DNA from: Gammaproteobacteria bacterium RIFCSPHIGHO2_12_FULL_39_24
GTDB taxonomy: Bacteria > Pseudomonadota > Gammaproteobacteria > Coxiellales > Coxiellaceae
Reading direction: 5' to 3'
DNA length: 64,000 bases
Assembly (NCBI GenBank): GCA_001802455.1
Contig: MGXZ01000022.1
Coordinates: 62,001 to 126,000, forward strand
The translations under genes and the position numbers were made by a program. Every line of letters begins with the position of its first letter. Position 1 is the first letter of the stretch. Below, piece by piece: positions 1-7,341 of the stretch. The notes under the pieces were generated by a model. The model saw nothing but the letters and a program-made list of their open reading frames with translations. It had not been told where the DNA came from and ran no database searches.

Positions 1-682
1 GCGCTTGTTGCAACAACGTATTGAGTCCGCTGACAATCATTTCATCTTTCAAGATGAAAATAGCTTGGGTGTCCGGCGCGATGCTTTTGCTGATTGAGTA
101 AAGATCAGATAATTGTGACACCATTAATTTTTGCACAGTAACATGATGTTGTTTGGCTGCTTTCTCAAATTGTTTTATTTGACTAAAAATACGATCATCA
201 GTGCTGTACACAATGGTTAATTTTTTTAAAGTGGGCATTGCTTCATGAATAAAGTACATTCTGTCTTTGGGTGCAACTCTACTCAATACACCAGTGACAT
301 TCGCATTATTCGCTTTTTTCGCTTCTGCCTTTAAATGATCCGCTGCGATGCCAACAATCGGTTTGTTGCGAATCATGGCGATCGTCATTTGTGCTGCATT
401 CGTACCAATGGGGGCAACCAACGTAACATCCTTTGAATTAAATTCTTGTAAAATGGAGCGTTGGATATTGATATTGCCCTGTGCATTTTTCACCAGATAT
501 TTTACAGGCGTTTTGGACTCTTTGCTAAGCGTGGTTTCAAATCCATTTACAATTTGTGTCATGGCGGGTAACGCGATAGGTACCAAAATGCCGACAGTTA
601 TTGGTTTGGGCGTGGTAGCGAATGAAATTGTGCTTAATGCGATAAGCGTGCAAAAAGTAATTGATTTGATGAGTTGTTTCAT
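1..682 (-). CDS. ABC transporter substrate-binding protein, TrpX-like (3' end cut by window edge)
   Basis: The reverse strand is open from an ATG at 682 to the window edge, giving 227 residues of a longer protein. Residues 1-22 form a Sec signal peptide ending in SFA. The mature part begins KPITVGILVPIALPAMTQ and later has DVTLVAPIGTNAAQMT and KPIVGIAADHL, the pattern of the periplasmic binding proteins once called DUF534 (PF04392, TrpX type) that feed ABC importers for aromatic amino acids or similar small ligands. No lipobox cysteine is seen. Permease and ATPase genes would be expected beyond the left edge. The ligand cannot be read from the sequence. Confidence 0.8.
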   Translation of the reverse strand, partial: MKQLIKSITFCTLIALSTISFATTPKPITVGILVPIALPAMTQIVNGFETTLSKESKTPVKYLVKNAQGNINIQRSILQEFNSKDVTLVAPIGTNAAQMTIAMIRNKPIVGIAADHLKAEAKKANNANVTGVLSRVAPKDRMYFIHEAMPTLKKLTIVYSTDDRIFSQIKQFEKAAKQHHVTVQKLMVSQLSDLYSISKSIAPDTQAIFILKDEMIVSGLNTLLQQA

Positions 683-769
683 AGCAAAACCCCATGTTAA
701 TTTAAAAACTGTTGTAATGTTACATGAGTACAATAAGAATGGCAAGTGAAGTTAATTCGTGCGCGTTCC

Positions 770-2188
770 TTAATGTGACGTGTTTTGTTTTGGTATGTGG
801 CAACTGCGCAATATTTCAATTATTATCGAAATAATCGCCAGCATAAAAAACGGAATAATTAAATAATTCAACGAAACAAATAGAATGCTGACTCCATTGA
901 TACCAATCACCAAATAAAAATAAGAAAAGACAACGACCAATTGCGCCATTTTTTCAAAAAACGGTTGATGATCGCGTGGCTTAATTTCACCGCGTTTTGG
1001 AAAATAAGCATGGATGGCGTTACTGGAATAATGGTGATTAACCAATAGTGGCAACAAGATCAGTGATGAAATAAAAGCGATCACGGCAATCGCAAGCGGT
1101 GGGAATGTGAATAGTGCGGTTTGTAAGTACTGCGAAAAATGTAAAAACAGCGCGATAACAAAAGGTGGCGCGAGCACGCCCAACAAAACATCACGAATAC
1201 GATAGCCTTTCGAAATGCGCGTGAGATAACTGGCCATGATCGGGGTGAGTGATAACCACCACAACATTGAAAAAAGCATCCATGCTGTTTGCCAATGATA
1301 CTGAATCCACAACGTGATGATGTCCGGTGCTGCAACTGGTTGTTGTGCCACATTTTCTCTTAACGTTGCTTCATGCGAGATGCCAGATAAAATTAAAATC
1401 GCTAATCCAAATAACAGTGCAAAAACTGGAAAACTCAGTGCCGTGGGAATTGAGCGCGAAAAAATTCTTGAAAAATATTTTTTAATAAATTGAGTCGTGC
1501 TGAGTAGTAATAAAATAACGGTGGTGAGTAGCGTCATGGGTTTAAAACCAAACGCGATATAATTTTTGAGTGGCACAAAAAAAGCGATCATTAAAAATGT
1601 CATAAACAATATGATAATGCTTAATCCCAATAGCGTGCAGCGTCGCGCAGAAATGTTGATAATCATCCCCCAGGATTCTTGAGGATCTTGTTTGAAAAGG
1701 GAAAATAAAATATTGCTGAAATAAGCATTTATTTCTTTTTTATAACTGAGAACACCCATGCCAACGGCAATCATCGCGTAGAGTGACCACGGAAATAATC
1801 CATGCTGTATTAAAAAGCTGGAAATGCTGTGTGAAAATAATTGAGAATGTATGGATGTGTTAATGACAAATAATTCGCCACTGACAAAACACATTCCCCA
1901 GTAAACGCCGAATAGTGTGAGTTGCAACAGTAAAATGCAAGTTATCCATTGTGAAAAAGATAATCGTGTTGCAACATCATCGGTGTCATACGCTAATCGT
2001 TGATTACCTAATGAAGCGAGAATCAACCACACTGCGCACCCGGTTGCTAACCAAAATCCATAAAACGAATTCAAAACAATATTTGGAAAAAAACAAAATA
2101 ACAGAAATCCCAGCAGCAATAATAATGGATGAATGGTTTTTACAAAATCTTTGCGGGCTTTAATATATTTCATAACATCATTCTTCAT
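770..2188 (-). CDS. BCCT-like multi-pass membrane protein, coupled to dotB
   Basis: This 472-residue protein has about twelve hydrophobic segments. Two stretches resemble the betaine/carnitine/choline transporter (BCCT) family: FPWSLYAMIAVGMGVLSYKK near residue 150 (family pattern HPWAIYALVGLALAYFSYRK) and MLWWLSLTPIMASYLTRISK near residue 310 (family pattern WAWWxxWSPFVGxFIARISRG). Several Trp residues of the family substrate site are replaced, so it is a divergent member whose substrate is uncertain. Its ATG lies inside the last codons of dotB (11-nt overlap), so it is the fourth gene of the dotDCB transcript and probably translationally coupled. It is not one of the known Dot/Icm components. 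A role in secretion is possible from position only. Confidence 0.6.
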   Translation of the reverse strand: MKNDVMKYIKARKDFVKTIHPLLLLLGFLLFCFFPNIVLNSFYGFWLATGCAVWLILASLGNQRLAYDTDDVATRLSFSQWITCILLLQLTLFGVYWGMCFVSGELFVINTSIHSQLFSHSISSFLIQHGLFPWSLYAMIAVGMGVLSYKKEINAYFSNILFSLFKQDPQESWGMIINISARRCTLLGLSIIILFMTFLMIAFFVPLKNYIAFGFKPMTLLTTVILLLLSTTQFIKKYFSRIFSRSIPTALSFPVFALLFGLAILILSGISHEATLRENVAQQPVAAPDIITLWIQYHWQTAWMLFSMLWWLSLTPIMASYLTRISKGYRIRDVLLGVLAPPFVIALFLHFSQYLQTALFTFPPLAIAVIAFISSLILLPLLVNHHYSSNAIHAYFPKRGEIKPRDHQPFFEKMAQLVVVFSYFYLVIGINGVSILFVSLNYLIIPFFMLAIISIIIEILRSCHIPKQNTSH

Positions 2189-3320
2189 GTCTCAAACGCG
2201 CGGTTAAAATTTGATACCAGCGATCTGACAAAATCCCCGCTTTGTGTTTGACTTCAACATCAGACAACATGCTTTGACCTTGCTCATGCAACAACATTCG
2301 TGTTGTTTGAGTAATATTTTCAGGATCGCTATCGAGCAATCGATCGCGTAAATTTTCTGAAAATACAAGATATTCACGTAGCGCTACGCGTTTACCATCA
2401 GTGGAAGGCACTAATCGTTGCCATACAATTAAGCGCAGTGTTTCGATAATATCAATCGTTCGCCCAATGCGTTCTTCTTTAGGAAAACTGCCCACCAAAC
2501 GACGAATGGTTTCTGCAACACCATTGGTGTGTAGTGTGGTGTAAACAGGATGACCTGTTAATGCGGCTTCAATGACCGCGCTAATCGTTTCAGTATCGCG
2601 TGCTTCACCGACGAGAATTAAATGGGGTTTTCGACGTAATGCATTGCGCACTCCATCTGCAAATGTGGGTAAATGTTTGGGAATTTCAGATTGCGCAACA
2701 ATAGAAGAAGGCATCACCACATTGTCATACACAAATTCGATTGGTGCTTCATAGGTTAATACTTTGCGATTACCATTTTCTTCTTCAGTCAATTCTTTGA
2801 TGATGGATGCGAGTAAGGTGCTTTTACCAGAACCAGTTGCACCCGTGATGTAAACAACGCCTTCGCGTGGTGCCATCGCATCAATAATGGGCTGCGGTAA
2901 ATGCAATGTGGATAATGCAGGTGGAGTGGATGGAATCGTGCGAATCGTAATTTGTATTCCTTCATGCCCATCGACATAACATCCGACACCATTCACGCGA
3001 TAACGATAACGTTCGCCGCGACTAGGCCGTACTTCATAGTGCGTATCCAAATCATTTCCGCGCATGATTTGTGTTGTGCCATTGGGTCCGTAAATGGCAT
3101 TTAATAAATCACCCACTTCTGTGTTAGATAACTTGCGTCGTGTTATTTTATGAATACGTCCGTAAACTTCCACGGTGATGGGTTCTGCTGATTGAATGGT
3201 AATATCCGATGCGTTAATTTGCTGACAATAAATCAATAGATCATCAACATTTTTTTGTTCGAATCGCGTTGGTTCGCGTGGAAATTGAAATAATTGATTT
3301 TCATTTGTCTGATTTGACAT
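2178..3320 (-). CDS. dotB: DotB, Dot/Icm type IVB secretion ATPase
   Basis: DotB is the cytoplasmic hexameric PilT/VirB11-type ATPase that docks on the Dot/Icm channel and energises substrate transfer. The 380-residue protein has the Walker A GATGSGKST at about residues 160-168, Walker B LILVGEARD at 233-241 and the His box TTLHTN at 261-266. Length matches Legionella DotB (377). I take the ATG at 3320, where MSNQTNENQ begins. A GTG at 3332 directly abuts the dotC stop and would add four residues. dotC lies immediately upstream and the BCCT-like gene overlaps the 3' end, so all belong to the dotD promoter. Confidence 0.96.
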   Translation of the reverse strand: MSNQTNENQLFQFPREPTRFEQKNVDDLLIYCQQINASDITIQSAEPITVEVYGRIHKITRRKLSNTEVGDLLNAIYGPNGTTQIMRGNDLDTHYEVRPSRGERYRYRVNGVGCYVDGHEGIQITIRTIPSTPPALSTLHLPQPIIDAMAPREGVVYITGATGSGKSTLLASIIKELTEEENGNRKVLTYEAPIEFVYDNVVMPSSIVAQSEIPKHLPTFADGVRNALRRKPHLILVGEARDTETISAVIEAALTGHPVYTTLHTNGVAETIRRLVGSFPKEERIGRTIDIIETLRLIVWQRLVPSTDGKRVALREYLVFSENLRDRLLDSDPENITQTTRMLLHEQGQSMLSDVEVKHKAGILSDRWYQILTARLRHEE

Positions 3321-3332
3321 ATTTTTTCGCAC

Positions 3333-4148
3333 TCACTTGGTAATAATGGGCGTCCATTTTTTCGAGTTCGGTTGTAATTCAGATTGCGCAGTGATACGCA
3401 ACACTTGATCGTTGATGCGCAATTGAGTTGCATCGCCCGTAATACCTAAGTTTGCTTTCGCAACGAATGGTGCACTGACCATGTGTTCTGCTAGTAATTT
3501 ACGATACATGATGATGCCAAGCATATCGCGTTTCATGCGATTTAAATTATCAGTGAAAATGGCATCCGCTTGTTTTGCGCCGTTTATCCACCCCTCTTTG
3601 ATGTAGTGATTCCACACTTGTGCTTCAGCAGCCGTTTGTGGTAACAAAGACTGATCTGACAAGGCTGGTTTCGGAAAACGTAACCACAAGTAATCGCGCC
3701 AATTGGGCGGTGCAGTGACAAAACGAGCAGGACGAATGATGCGATACGTTTTGGTATCGATGCGCAGTGTGTCATCATCATCGAGGTTTAAATTGTTATC
3801 ACTGTCGACCAATACGGGTGGCAATACATTGTGACCGAGCAGTAATTGATTAAAGTCGAAAACTTGATCAAGAAAAATAGATTCTGCTTTCAATGCCAAA
3901 TCAATATTTCTGGATTGCCACGCTAGTCCACCACGTGCGCCGAGTGAGGTGGCGGCTTGCTGAATTGCGGCTAATCGAATTGGATTGACCTGATCACCGC
4001 CGCGCGGTAGTTGTGGAATGGAGATGTAACCGACTTCTGCATTGAGTGTGGCAGCAGAATCATTCGCAAAAATCACATTCGCATAGGATAACGCGAGTGT
4101 ACTCGCTATCGTGACGCCAATACGGCGAATGTGTTTTGCGAATCTCAT
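3333..4148 (-). CDS. dotC: DotC, Dot/Icm outer-membrane core component
   Basis: DotC is part of the outer-membrane core complex of the Dot/Icm system with DotD and DotH. The 271-residue protein has an N-terminal signal peptide (to about residue 28, VIFANDSA) and the conserved DotC body including ARGGLAWQS, PPNWRDYLWLRF and GWINGAKQADAIF. It lies between dotD (17 nt upstream) and dotB (directly abutting). Legionella DotC is a lipoprotein. This protein contains no cysteine at all, so it cannot be lipidated; anchoring must come from DotD/DotH contacts or another route. Confidence 0.94.
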   Translation of the reverse strand: MRFAKHIRRIGVTIASTLALSYANVIFANDSAATLNAEVGYISIPQLPRGGDQVNPIRLAAIQQAATSLGARGGLAWQSRNIDLALKAESIFLDQVFDFNQLLLGHNVLPPVLVDSDNNLNLDDDDTLRIDTKTYRIIRPARFVTAPPNWRDYLWLRFPKPALSDQSLLPQTAAEAQVWNHYIKEGWINGAKQADAIFTDNLNRMKRDMLGIIMYRKLLAEHMVSAPFVAKANLGITGDATQLRINDQVLRITAQSELQPNSKKWTPIITK

Positions 4149-4165
4149 CGTTATTTCTACTCAAA

Positions 4166-4696
4166 TTAATTGCTGTGATAACGAAGTTCAATTGTGCGCG
4201 AACTCGCATAAACAGCGACATCTGCTTTCATTACCACTTGATACAGGACGTTACGTAAAATATCAGCAATGGGTTTGTTTCTGATATTCAGTGATACCAA
4301 AACAGGCAACATCGGTTTTTTACCAATGATGCGCAGATGATAATTCGTTGCTTGTGCGATTTTTTTCAATAAAGGTTCAACAGGCCCGGTCCAACTGATC
4401 GATGCCATTTTTCCCATACCAGGTATTCGTGTGTCGAATGGTTTACGCAATTTTTTTGGTGGATGCACTGTCATTTGCACCGCCGATAATTCTTGCAATG
4501 ACTTCCCAACGACAACAGCGGCTTCCGCAATTTGTTGTTGTGATTGTTCGTCAGTGACTTGTGCGGGTACGCGATCAGTCGGTAAATATTTTAAGTTGAG
4601 ATCAACAATTTTTTTTCCATCTGAGCAGCTACTTAATAAAAAAATTGCTGAGATAAGTGAAACCAGTCGTGCTAAATTCCATACATGCTTTTTCAT
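4166..4696 (-). CDS. dotD: DotD, Dot/Icm outer-membrane lipoprotein
   Basis: DotD is an outer-membrane lipoprotein with a secretin N0-like domain that helps place DotH in the outer membrane. From the ATG at 4696 the protein is 176 residues, with a lipoprotein signal ending LLSSC (Cys24). The C-terminal domain carries ISWTGPVEPLLKKIAQ and VLVSLNIRNKPIADILR, which match DotD. An in-frame ATG at 4720 would add eight residues but lies only a few bases after the predicted transcription start, so I prefer 4696. It is the first gene of dotD-dotC-dotB-BCCT-like and follows a PmrA-type promoter at 4733-4765. Confidence 0.92.
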   Translation of the reverse strand: MKKHVWNLARLVSLISAIFLLSSCSDGKKIVDLNLKYLPTDRVPAQVTDEQSQQQIAEAAVVVGKSLQELSAVQMTVHPPKKLRKPFDTRIPGMGKMASISWTGPVEPLLKKIAQATNYHLRIIGKKPMLPVLVSLNIRNKPIADILRNVLYQVVMKADVAVYASSRTIELRYHSN

Positions 4697-4732
4697 CGTC
4701 GGTTTTACTGCCTTGATCATTCGCTCTATTCC

Positions 4733-4765
4733 ATGCTAAACACGTTACATTAAAGTAACATTAAA
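4733..4765 (-). promoter_or_regulatory. PmrA-box promoter of dotDCB
   Basis: Read on the minus strand, 4765-4749 is TTTAAT-GTTAC-TTTAAT, a match to the PmrA response-regulator box (YTTAAK-N5-YTTAAK, where K is G or T). Exactly 10 nt further is TAGCAT (4738-4733), a plausible -10. The box overlaps the -35 position, as in PmrA-activated promoters. The same box-to--10 spacing is found before the icmR-slot gene, icmN and the kinase gene. The match is direct; PmrA control is inferred. Confidence 0.65.
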
Positions 4766-4864
4766 TGCTTCAGTCGCCAATCGACATGGGTTTTATTTCT
4801 ATTTTTCAATGAAATTGAGCTTATTTAAAAATAAAATAGATTAAAATTTGAACAGAAAAAAAGA

Positions 4865-5536
4865 TCATGCCTTCCTCACCAACGTCACTCCATCTCCCAC
4901 TGGCAGCATGCACATCGTTACGCGCGTATCGTGATAAATTTTTTTATTGAGTTCGCGAATGGTGCGTGTGTTCTCATCCTGATTGTTAAGATTAATAACT
5001 TCACCATCCCACAACACATTATCAATGGCGATTACGCCACCGGGTCGTACGAGTTGTAAACAATACTCGTAATAGTGAATATAGTTTGGCTTGTCCGCAT
5101 CAATAAAAGCAAAATCAAATGCATTTTGTTTTTTGTCAGCAATTAATTTATCGAGCGTTTGAATGGCTGGCGCAAGATGCAAGGTAATTTTATTTTGCAA
5201 TTGCATTTTTTCCCAGTATTTTACTGCTAAACGCGTCCAATCGACGCTGAGATCGCAACACGTCACATGACCATCGTCGGGCAATGCCAATGCCATGCAA
5301 ATAGAACTGTAGCCGGTAAAAGTGCCTATTTCTAAGATGTTTTTTGCATTAATAGCTTGCAACAAGACACGAAGAAATTGACCCAGTTCTGGAGAAATTT
5401 GCATGGGCGCTGCTTCAAAAGTAGCAACTGTTTCTTCGCGCAATGATTTTAATAAAAATGATTCTTGCACGCTGTGTTGATGTAAGTAGTCGATTAATTC
5501 AGAGGTTATTGATAATGTGTGTGAGGACATACTCAT
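4865..5536 (-). CDS. O-methyltransferase, class I SAM-dependent (CCoAOMT-like)
   Basis: The product resembles caffeoyl-CoA-type O-methyltransferases: ILEIGTFTGYSSICMALALP (SAM-binding motif I), VTCCDLS (motif II acidic loop), FDFAFIDADKPNYIHYYEYC (metal-binding DADK) and VIAIDNVLWDGEV. The start at 5536 follows an AGGA motif by six bases and gives 223 residues, typical for the family. A longer reading from 5653 would begin inside tandem DNA repeats and cross icmT, so I reject it. It is transcribed away from icmT and lies upstream of dotD, which has its own promoter. Its substrate is unknown and it is not a Dot/Icm component. Confidence 0.9.
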   Translation of the reverse strand: MSMSSHTLSITSELIDYLHQHSVQESFLLKSLREETVATFEAAPMQISPELGQFLRVLLQAINAKNILEIGTFTGYSSICMALALPDDGHVTCCDLSVDWTRLAVKYWEKMQLQNKITLHLAPAIQTLDKLIADKKQNAFDFAFIDADKPNYIHYYEYCLQLVRPGGVIAIDNVLWDGEVINLNNQDENTRTIRELNKKIYHDTRVTMCMLPVGDGVTLVRKA

Positions 5537-5571
5537 CGTTTCCTGTTTTGTGTTCTTTGCGATAACATACC

Positions 5572-5620
5572 ACTGATAACGGATAACGGATAACTGATAA
5601 CTGATAACTGATAACGGATA
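5572..5620. repeat. Heptamer tandem repeat in the methyltransferase/icmT divergent promoter
   Basis: Seven head-to-tail 7-bp units (ACTGATA or ACGGATA) occupy about half of the 93-bp gap between the methyltransferase start (5536, minus) and icmT (5630, plus). The same heptamer recurs at 6224-6250, 49621-49642 and 51343-51389. Confidence 0.9.
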
Positions 5621-5629
5621 ACTCACATT

Positions 5630-5887
5630 ATGGCAATTAACCCCGATGCACATTGGCGAGATTCAGCGCGACCCGTGAAATTTTTTATGTGGGATGGTCG
5701 CGCCGCTTTTCCGGTGGTGATTTTTTTGATTCATATTGCGTGGTGGACCTTTCTCTTGACCGTTGCATTGATCACTTTTTTTTCAGTATTAAATCGTTAT
5801 GGATTTACGCCGATCGTATTCGCACGGTGGTTGCGTAGTTTGATTGGTGGTAGCCGTAAAATGGCAATACCGTGGTGGATGACATGA
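5630..5887 (+). CDS. icmT: IcmT, Dot/Icm inner-membrane protein
   Basis: IcmT is a small inner-membrane protein required for Dot/Icm function and, in Legionella, for pore formation and egress. The 85-residue product matches the family length (86) with the signature HWRDSARPVKFFMWDGRAAF, a hydrophobic segment at about 28-50 and the C-terminal FARWLRSLIGGSRKMAIPWW. The ATG at 5630 lies nine bases after the heptamer repeat array and has no strong ribosome-binding site. Its stop overlaps the icmS start in an ATGA junction, so the two are translationally coupled. Confidence 0.96.
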   Translation: MAINPDAHWRDSARPVKFFMWDGRAAFPVVIFLIHIAWWTFLLTVALITFFSVLNRYGFTPIVFARWLRSLIGGSRKMAIPWWMT

Positions 5888-6225
5888 TTAATTTAGAAAA
5901 AAAATTAACGGTGATTGTAAAACAAATGGGTGTGAATTTTACATTGAAAGGCAGTTCCGCAGCACTCAAAGAAGTTTTTTCTGACACTGGTTTGTTGCCT
6001 GGATTAACCAAACGCGCGGATCAGTTGGCGCAATTGTGTTTAGGTTATGGGTTGGGTGCGACTTACGAAGATGTCGAAGGCGCTTTGTTGGGTGTGAAAG
6101 TTAATTTTGATGAATTTACGCCGGATTCGTTGCGATTGTTATGCATTGTGGATGTGTTAAATGAGCTTGTAAAAAGTAGTCCAACTCGAGGCGAAGTGCC
6201 GCTGGATGAGTTGATGTATGATTAG
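5884..6225 (+). CDS. icmS: IcmS, Dot/Icm secretion chaperone
   Basis: IcmS is the small acidic cytoplasmic chaperone that pairs with IcmW and, with LvgA and DotL, selects a class of effectors. The 113-residue protein shows the conserved core LLPGLTKRADQLAQLCLGYG, GATYEDVEGALLG and the exact C-terminus PLDELMYD. I start it at the ATG 5884 that overlaps the icmT stop (ATGA). An upstream GTG at 5872 would add four residues. icmW is not in this window. A short heptamer repeat begins at the stop codon. Confidence 0.96.
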   Translation: MINLEKKLTVIVKQMGVNFTLKGSSAALKEVFSDTGLLPGLTKRADQLAQLCLGYGLGATYEDVEGALLGVKVNFDEFTPDSLRLLCIVDVLNELVKSSPTRGEVPLDELMYD

Positions 6226-6250
6226 TTATCAGTTATCAGGGATCAGTTAT
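6224..6250. repeat. Heptamer tandem repeat after icmS (inverted orientation)
   Basis: Nearly four units of the heptamer, read here as AGTTATC with one AGGGATC variant, start at the icmS stop codon. This is the complement of the array before icmT, about 650 bp away. Confidence 0.8.
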
Positions 6251-6316
6251 TCGATAAATTCCATATCCAGCAAATCCCCTAAAATCTGCTAAACTTAAGT
6301 AAAACGAATTGATTTT

Positions 6317-6349
6317 CTTAATATTTTTTTAAGGTTGAGCCTGTACGAT
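6317..6349 (+). promoter_or_regulatory. PmrA-box promoter of the icmR-slot gene
   Basis: CTTAAT-ATTTT-TTTAAG at 6317-6333 fits the PmrA box, and the first nine bases (CTTAATATT) equal the half-site I recall as the consensus for Legionella PmrA targets. TACGAT at 6344-6349 follows after exactly 10 nt as a possible -10. A strong Shine-Dalgarno-like AAGGAGGT at 6353-6360 follows but serves only a five-codon frame at 6380. Confidence 0.65.
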
Positions 6350-6425
6350 ATCAAGGAGGTAGAGAGAATTATTAAGCCATGGAATGGGTGGTATAAGACA
6401 GTAACATGGCGCAGAGGTAGATTTT

Positions 6426-6620
6426 ATGTCAAGCAAACCATCATCTTTCATTAGCGATAATACAGAAAAAGCAACGGGCGAAAATGCTGCTTTAGCAAAA
6501 AAACTTCAAGCTGCTCTTGCCGATTTTGAGGGTGTGTTAACACACACTGTTCATGCTAGAAACGGTAACGATGTTATTAGTGCAACGACGCCCAACTCAG
6601 GAAAACCGCAAGGACCTTAA
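6426..6620 (+). CDS. Small orphan protein in the icmR position (candidate FIR, IcmQ partner)
   Basis: The 64-residue product is not recognised by sequence. It sits between icmS and icmQ, where Legionella has icmR and other species have non-homologous genes called FIR (functional homologue of icmR), whose products bind IcmQ and control its membrane activity. The ATG at 6426 has GAGGT seven bases upstream. The central part, about residues 16-40 (ENAALAKKLQAALADFEGVL), is a likely amphipathic helix, the element FIR proteins use to pair with the IcmQ N-terminal domain. The tail is polar and probably disordered. At 64 residues it is shorter than most FIRs. Function is inferred from position. Confidence 0.7.
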   Translation: MSSKPSSFISDNTEKATGENAALAKKLQAALADFEGVLTHTVHARNGNDVISATTPNSGKPQGP

Positions 6621-6638
6621 TTCCTGTTAAAATAGATT

Positions 6639-7334
6639 ATGGATAATACATCTGCACTCATTTCTGATTTCAAAGGTCAGGAACTCAAGAAAAAATTATT
6701 GGAATGCCTCGATAAAGAGGCGCGTGAGTTTTCTGACGTCGCGCGACAATATTTTGATAAAGGCCAGCTTTCCGTTGACGACCGAACCGGTTTATTAACT
6801 GCCGTGATCAATGCGGTCGATCACGTTGTGGCAGCGGGCGATTGGAATAGTTCATTATTTCTGCGTAATATCATCAAACCACTGATTGCCATTAAAGCGG
6901 AAGCAGAAGCAGAATTAGGTAATTTACAAAATAAAGCAGAACATTATGCGATATATCATGCGGTTCCCATCGCAGGTGATGAGCTTGAAGTTTATATTTC
7001 GTTGTTTCAGAGTGACGGTTACAATATTGGTAAGTGGGCGATGCAGTTGCGATCATTGGATCGATACATGGTGGGTCGTCCGGTTTATCAAAATGAAATG
7101 GATGTTGAAAAACGGATTCGTTTGCGCGCCTCCGGTGGCAATGAAGCCTATGTTGTCGTGGTTGTGAAGAAAAAAGATGTGATGCCGCAACCGCTCGCTG
7201 GTGCATTGAAAGATCAATTTGATCATTTATTATTGACGTTGAAAGAAAGGGCAGTGAGCAGCGGAAGAATTACGGCTTTTATTCATCAAGGTGTTCGTTA
7301 TTATTTTGTGGATGGGCAGCTAATTAAGGGATAA
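6639..7334 (+). CDS. icmQ: IcmQ, Dot/Icm membrane-active cytoplasmic protein
   Basis: IcmQ is a cytoplasmic protein that can insert into membranes, binds NAD+ through a C-terminal ADP-ribosyltransferase-like fold, and is held in check by IcmR or its equivalents. The 231-residue product has the helical N-terminal pairing region (to about residue 60) and the conserved block GYNIGKWAMQLRSLDRYMVG near residue 125. It ends in a short beta-rich segment (RITAFIHQGVRYYFVDGQLI). It is about 40 residues longer than Legionella IcmQ (191). It follows the FIR candidate by 18 nt and precedes icmP by 7 nt. Confidence 0.94.
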   Translation: MDNTSALISDFKGQELKKKLLECLDKEAREFSDVARQYFDKGQLSVDDRTGLLTAVINAVDHVVAAGDWNSSLFLRNIIKPLIAIKAEAEAELGNLQNKAEHYAIYHAVPIAGDELEVYISLFQSDGYNIGKWAMQLRSLDRYMVGRPVYQNEMDVEKRIRLRASGGNEAYVVVVVKKKDVMPQPLAGALKDQFDHLLLTLKERAVSSGRITAFIHQGVRYYFVDGQLIKG

Positions 7335-7341
7335 AAACGGA

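Noticed and set aside
348..749. 133-codon plus-strand frame
   Set aside because: It is antisense to the substrate-binding protein gene, which has a clear signal peptide and family motifs on the minus strand.
5537..5653. N-terminal extension of the methyltransferase (SYPLSVISYQLSVI-type residues)
   Set aside because: It translates the heptamer DNA repeat and crosses the icmT start; an AGGA site supports the ATG at 5536.
6353..6397. Perfect AAGGAGGT followed by ATG at 6380
   Set aside because: The frame ends after five codons, so it is not a protein gene in its own right. A leader peptide is possible but unsupported.
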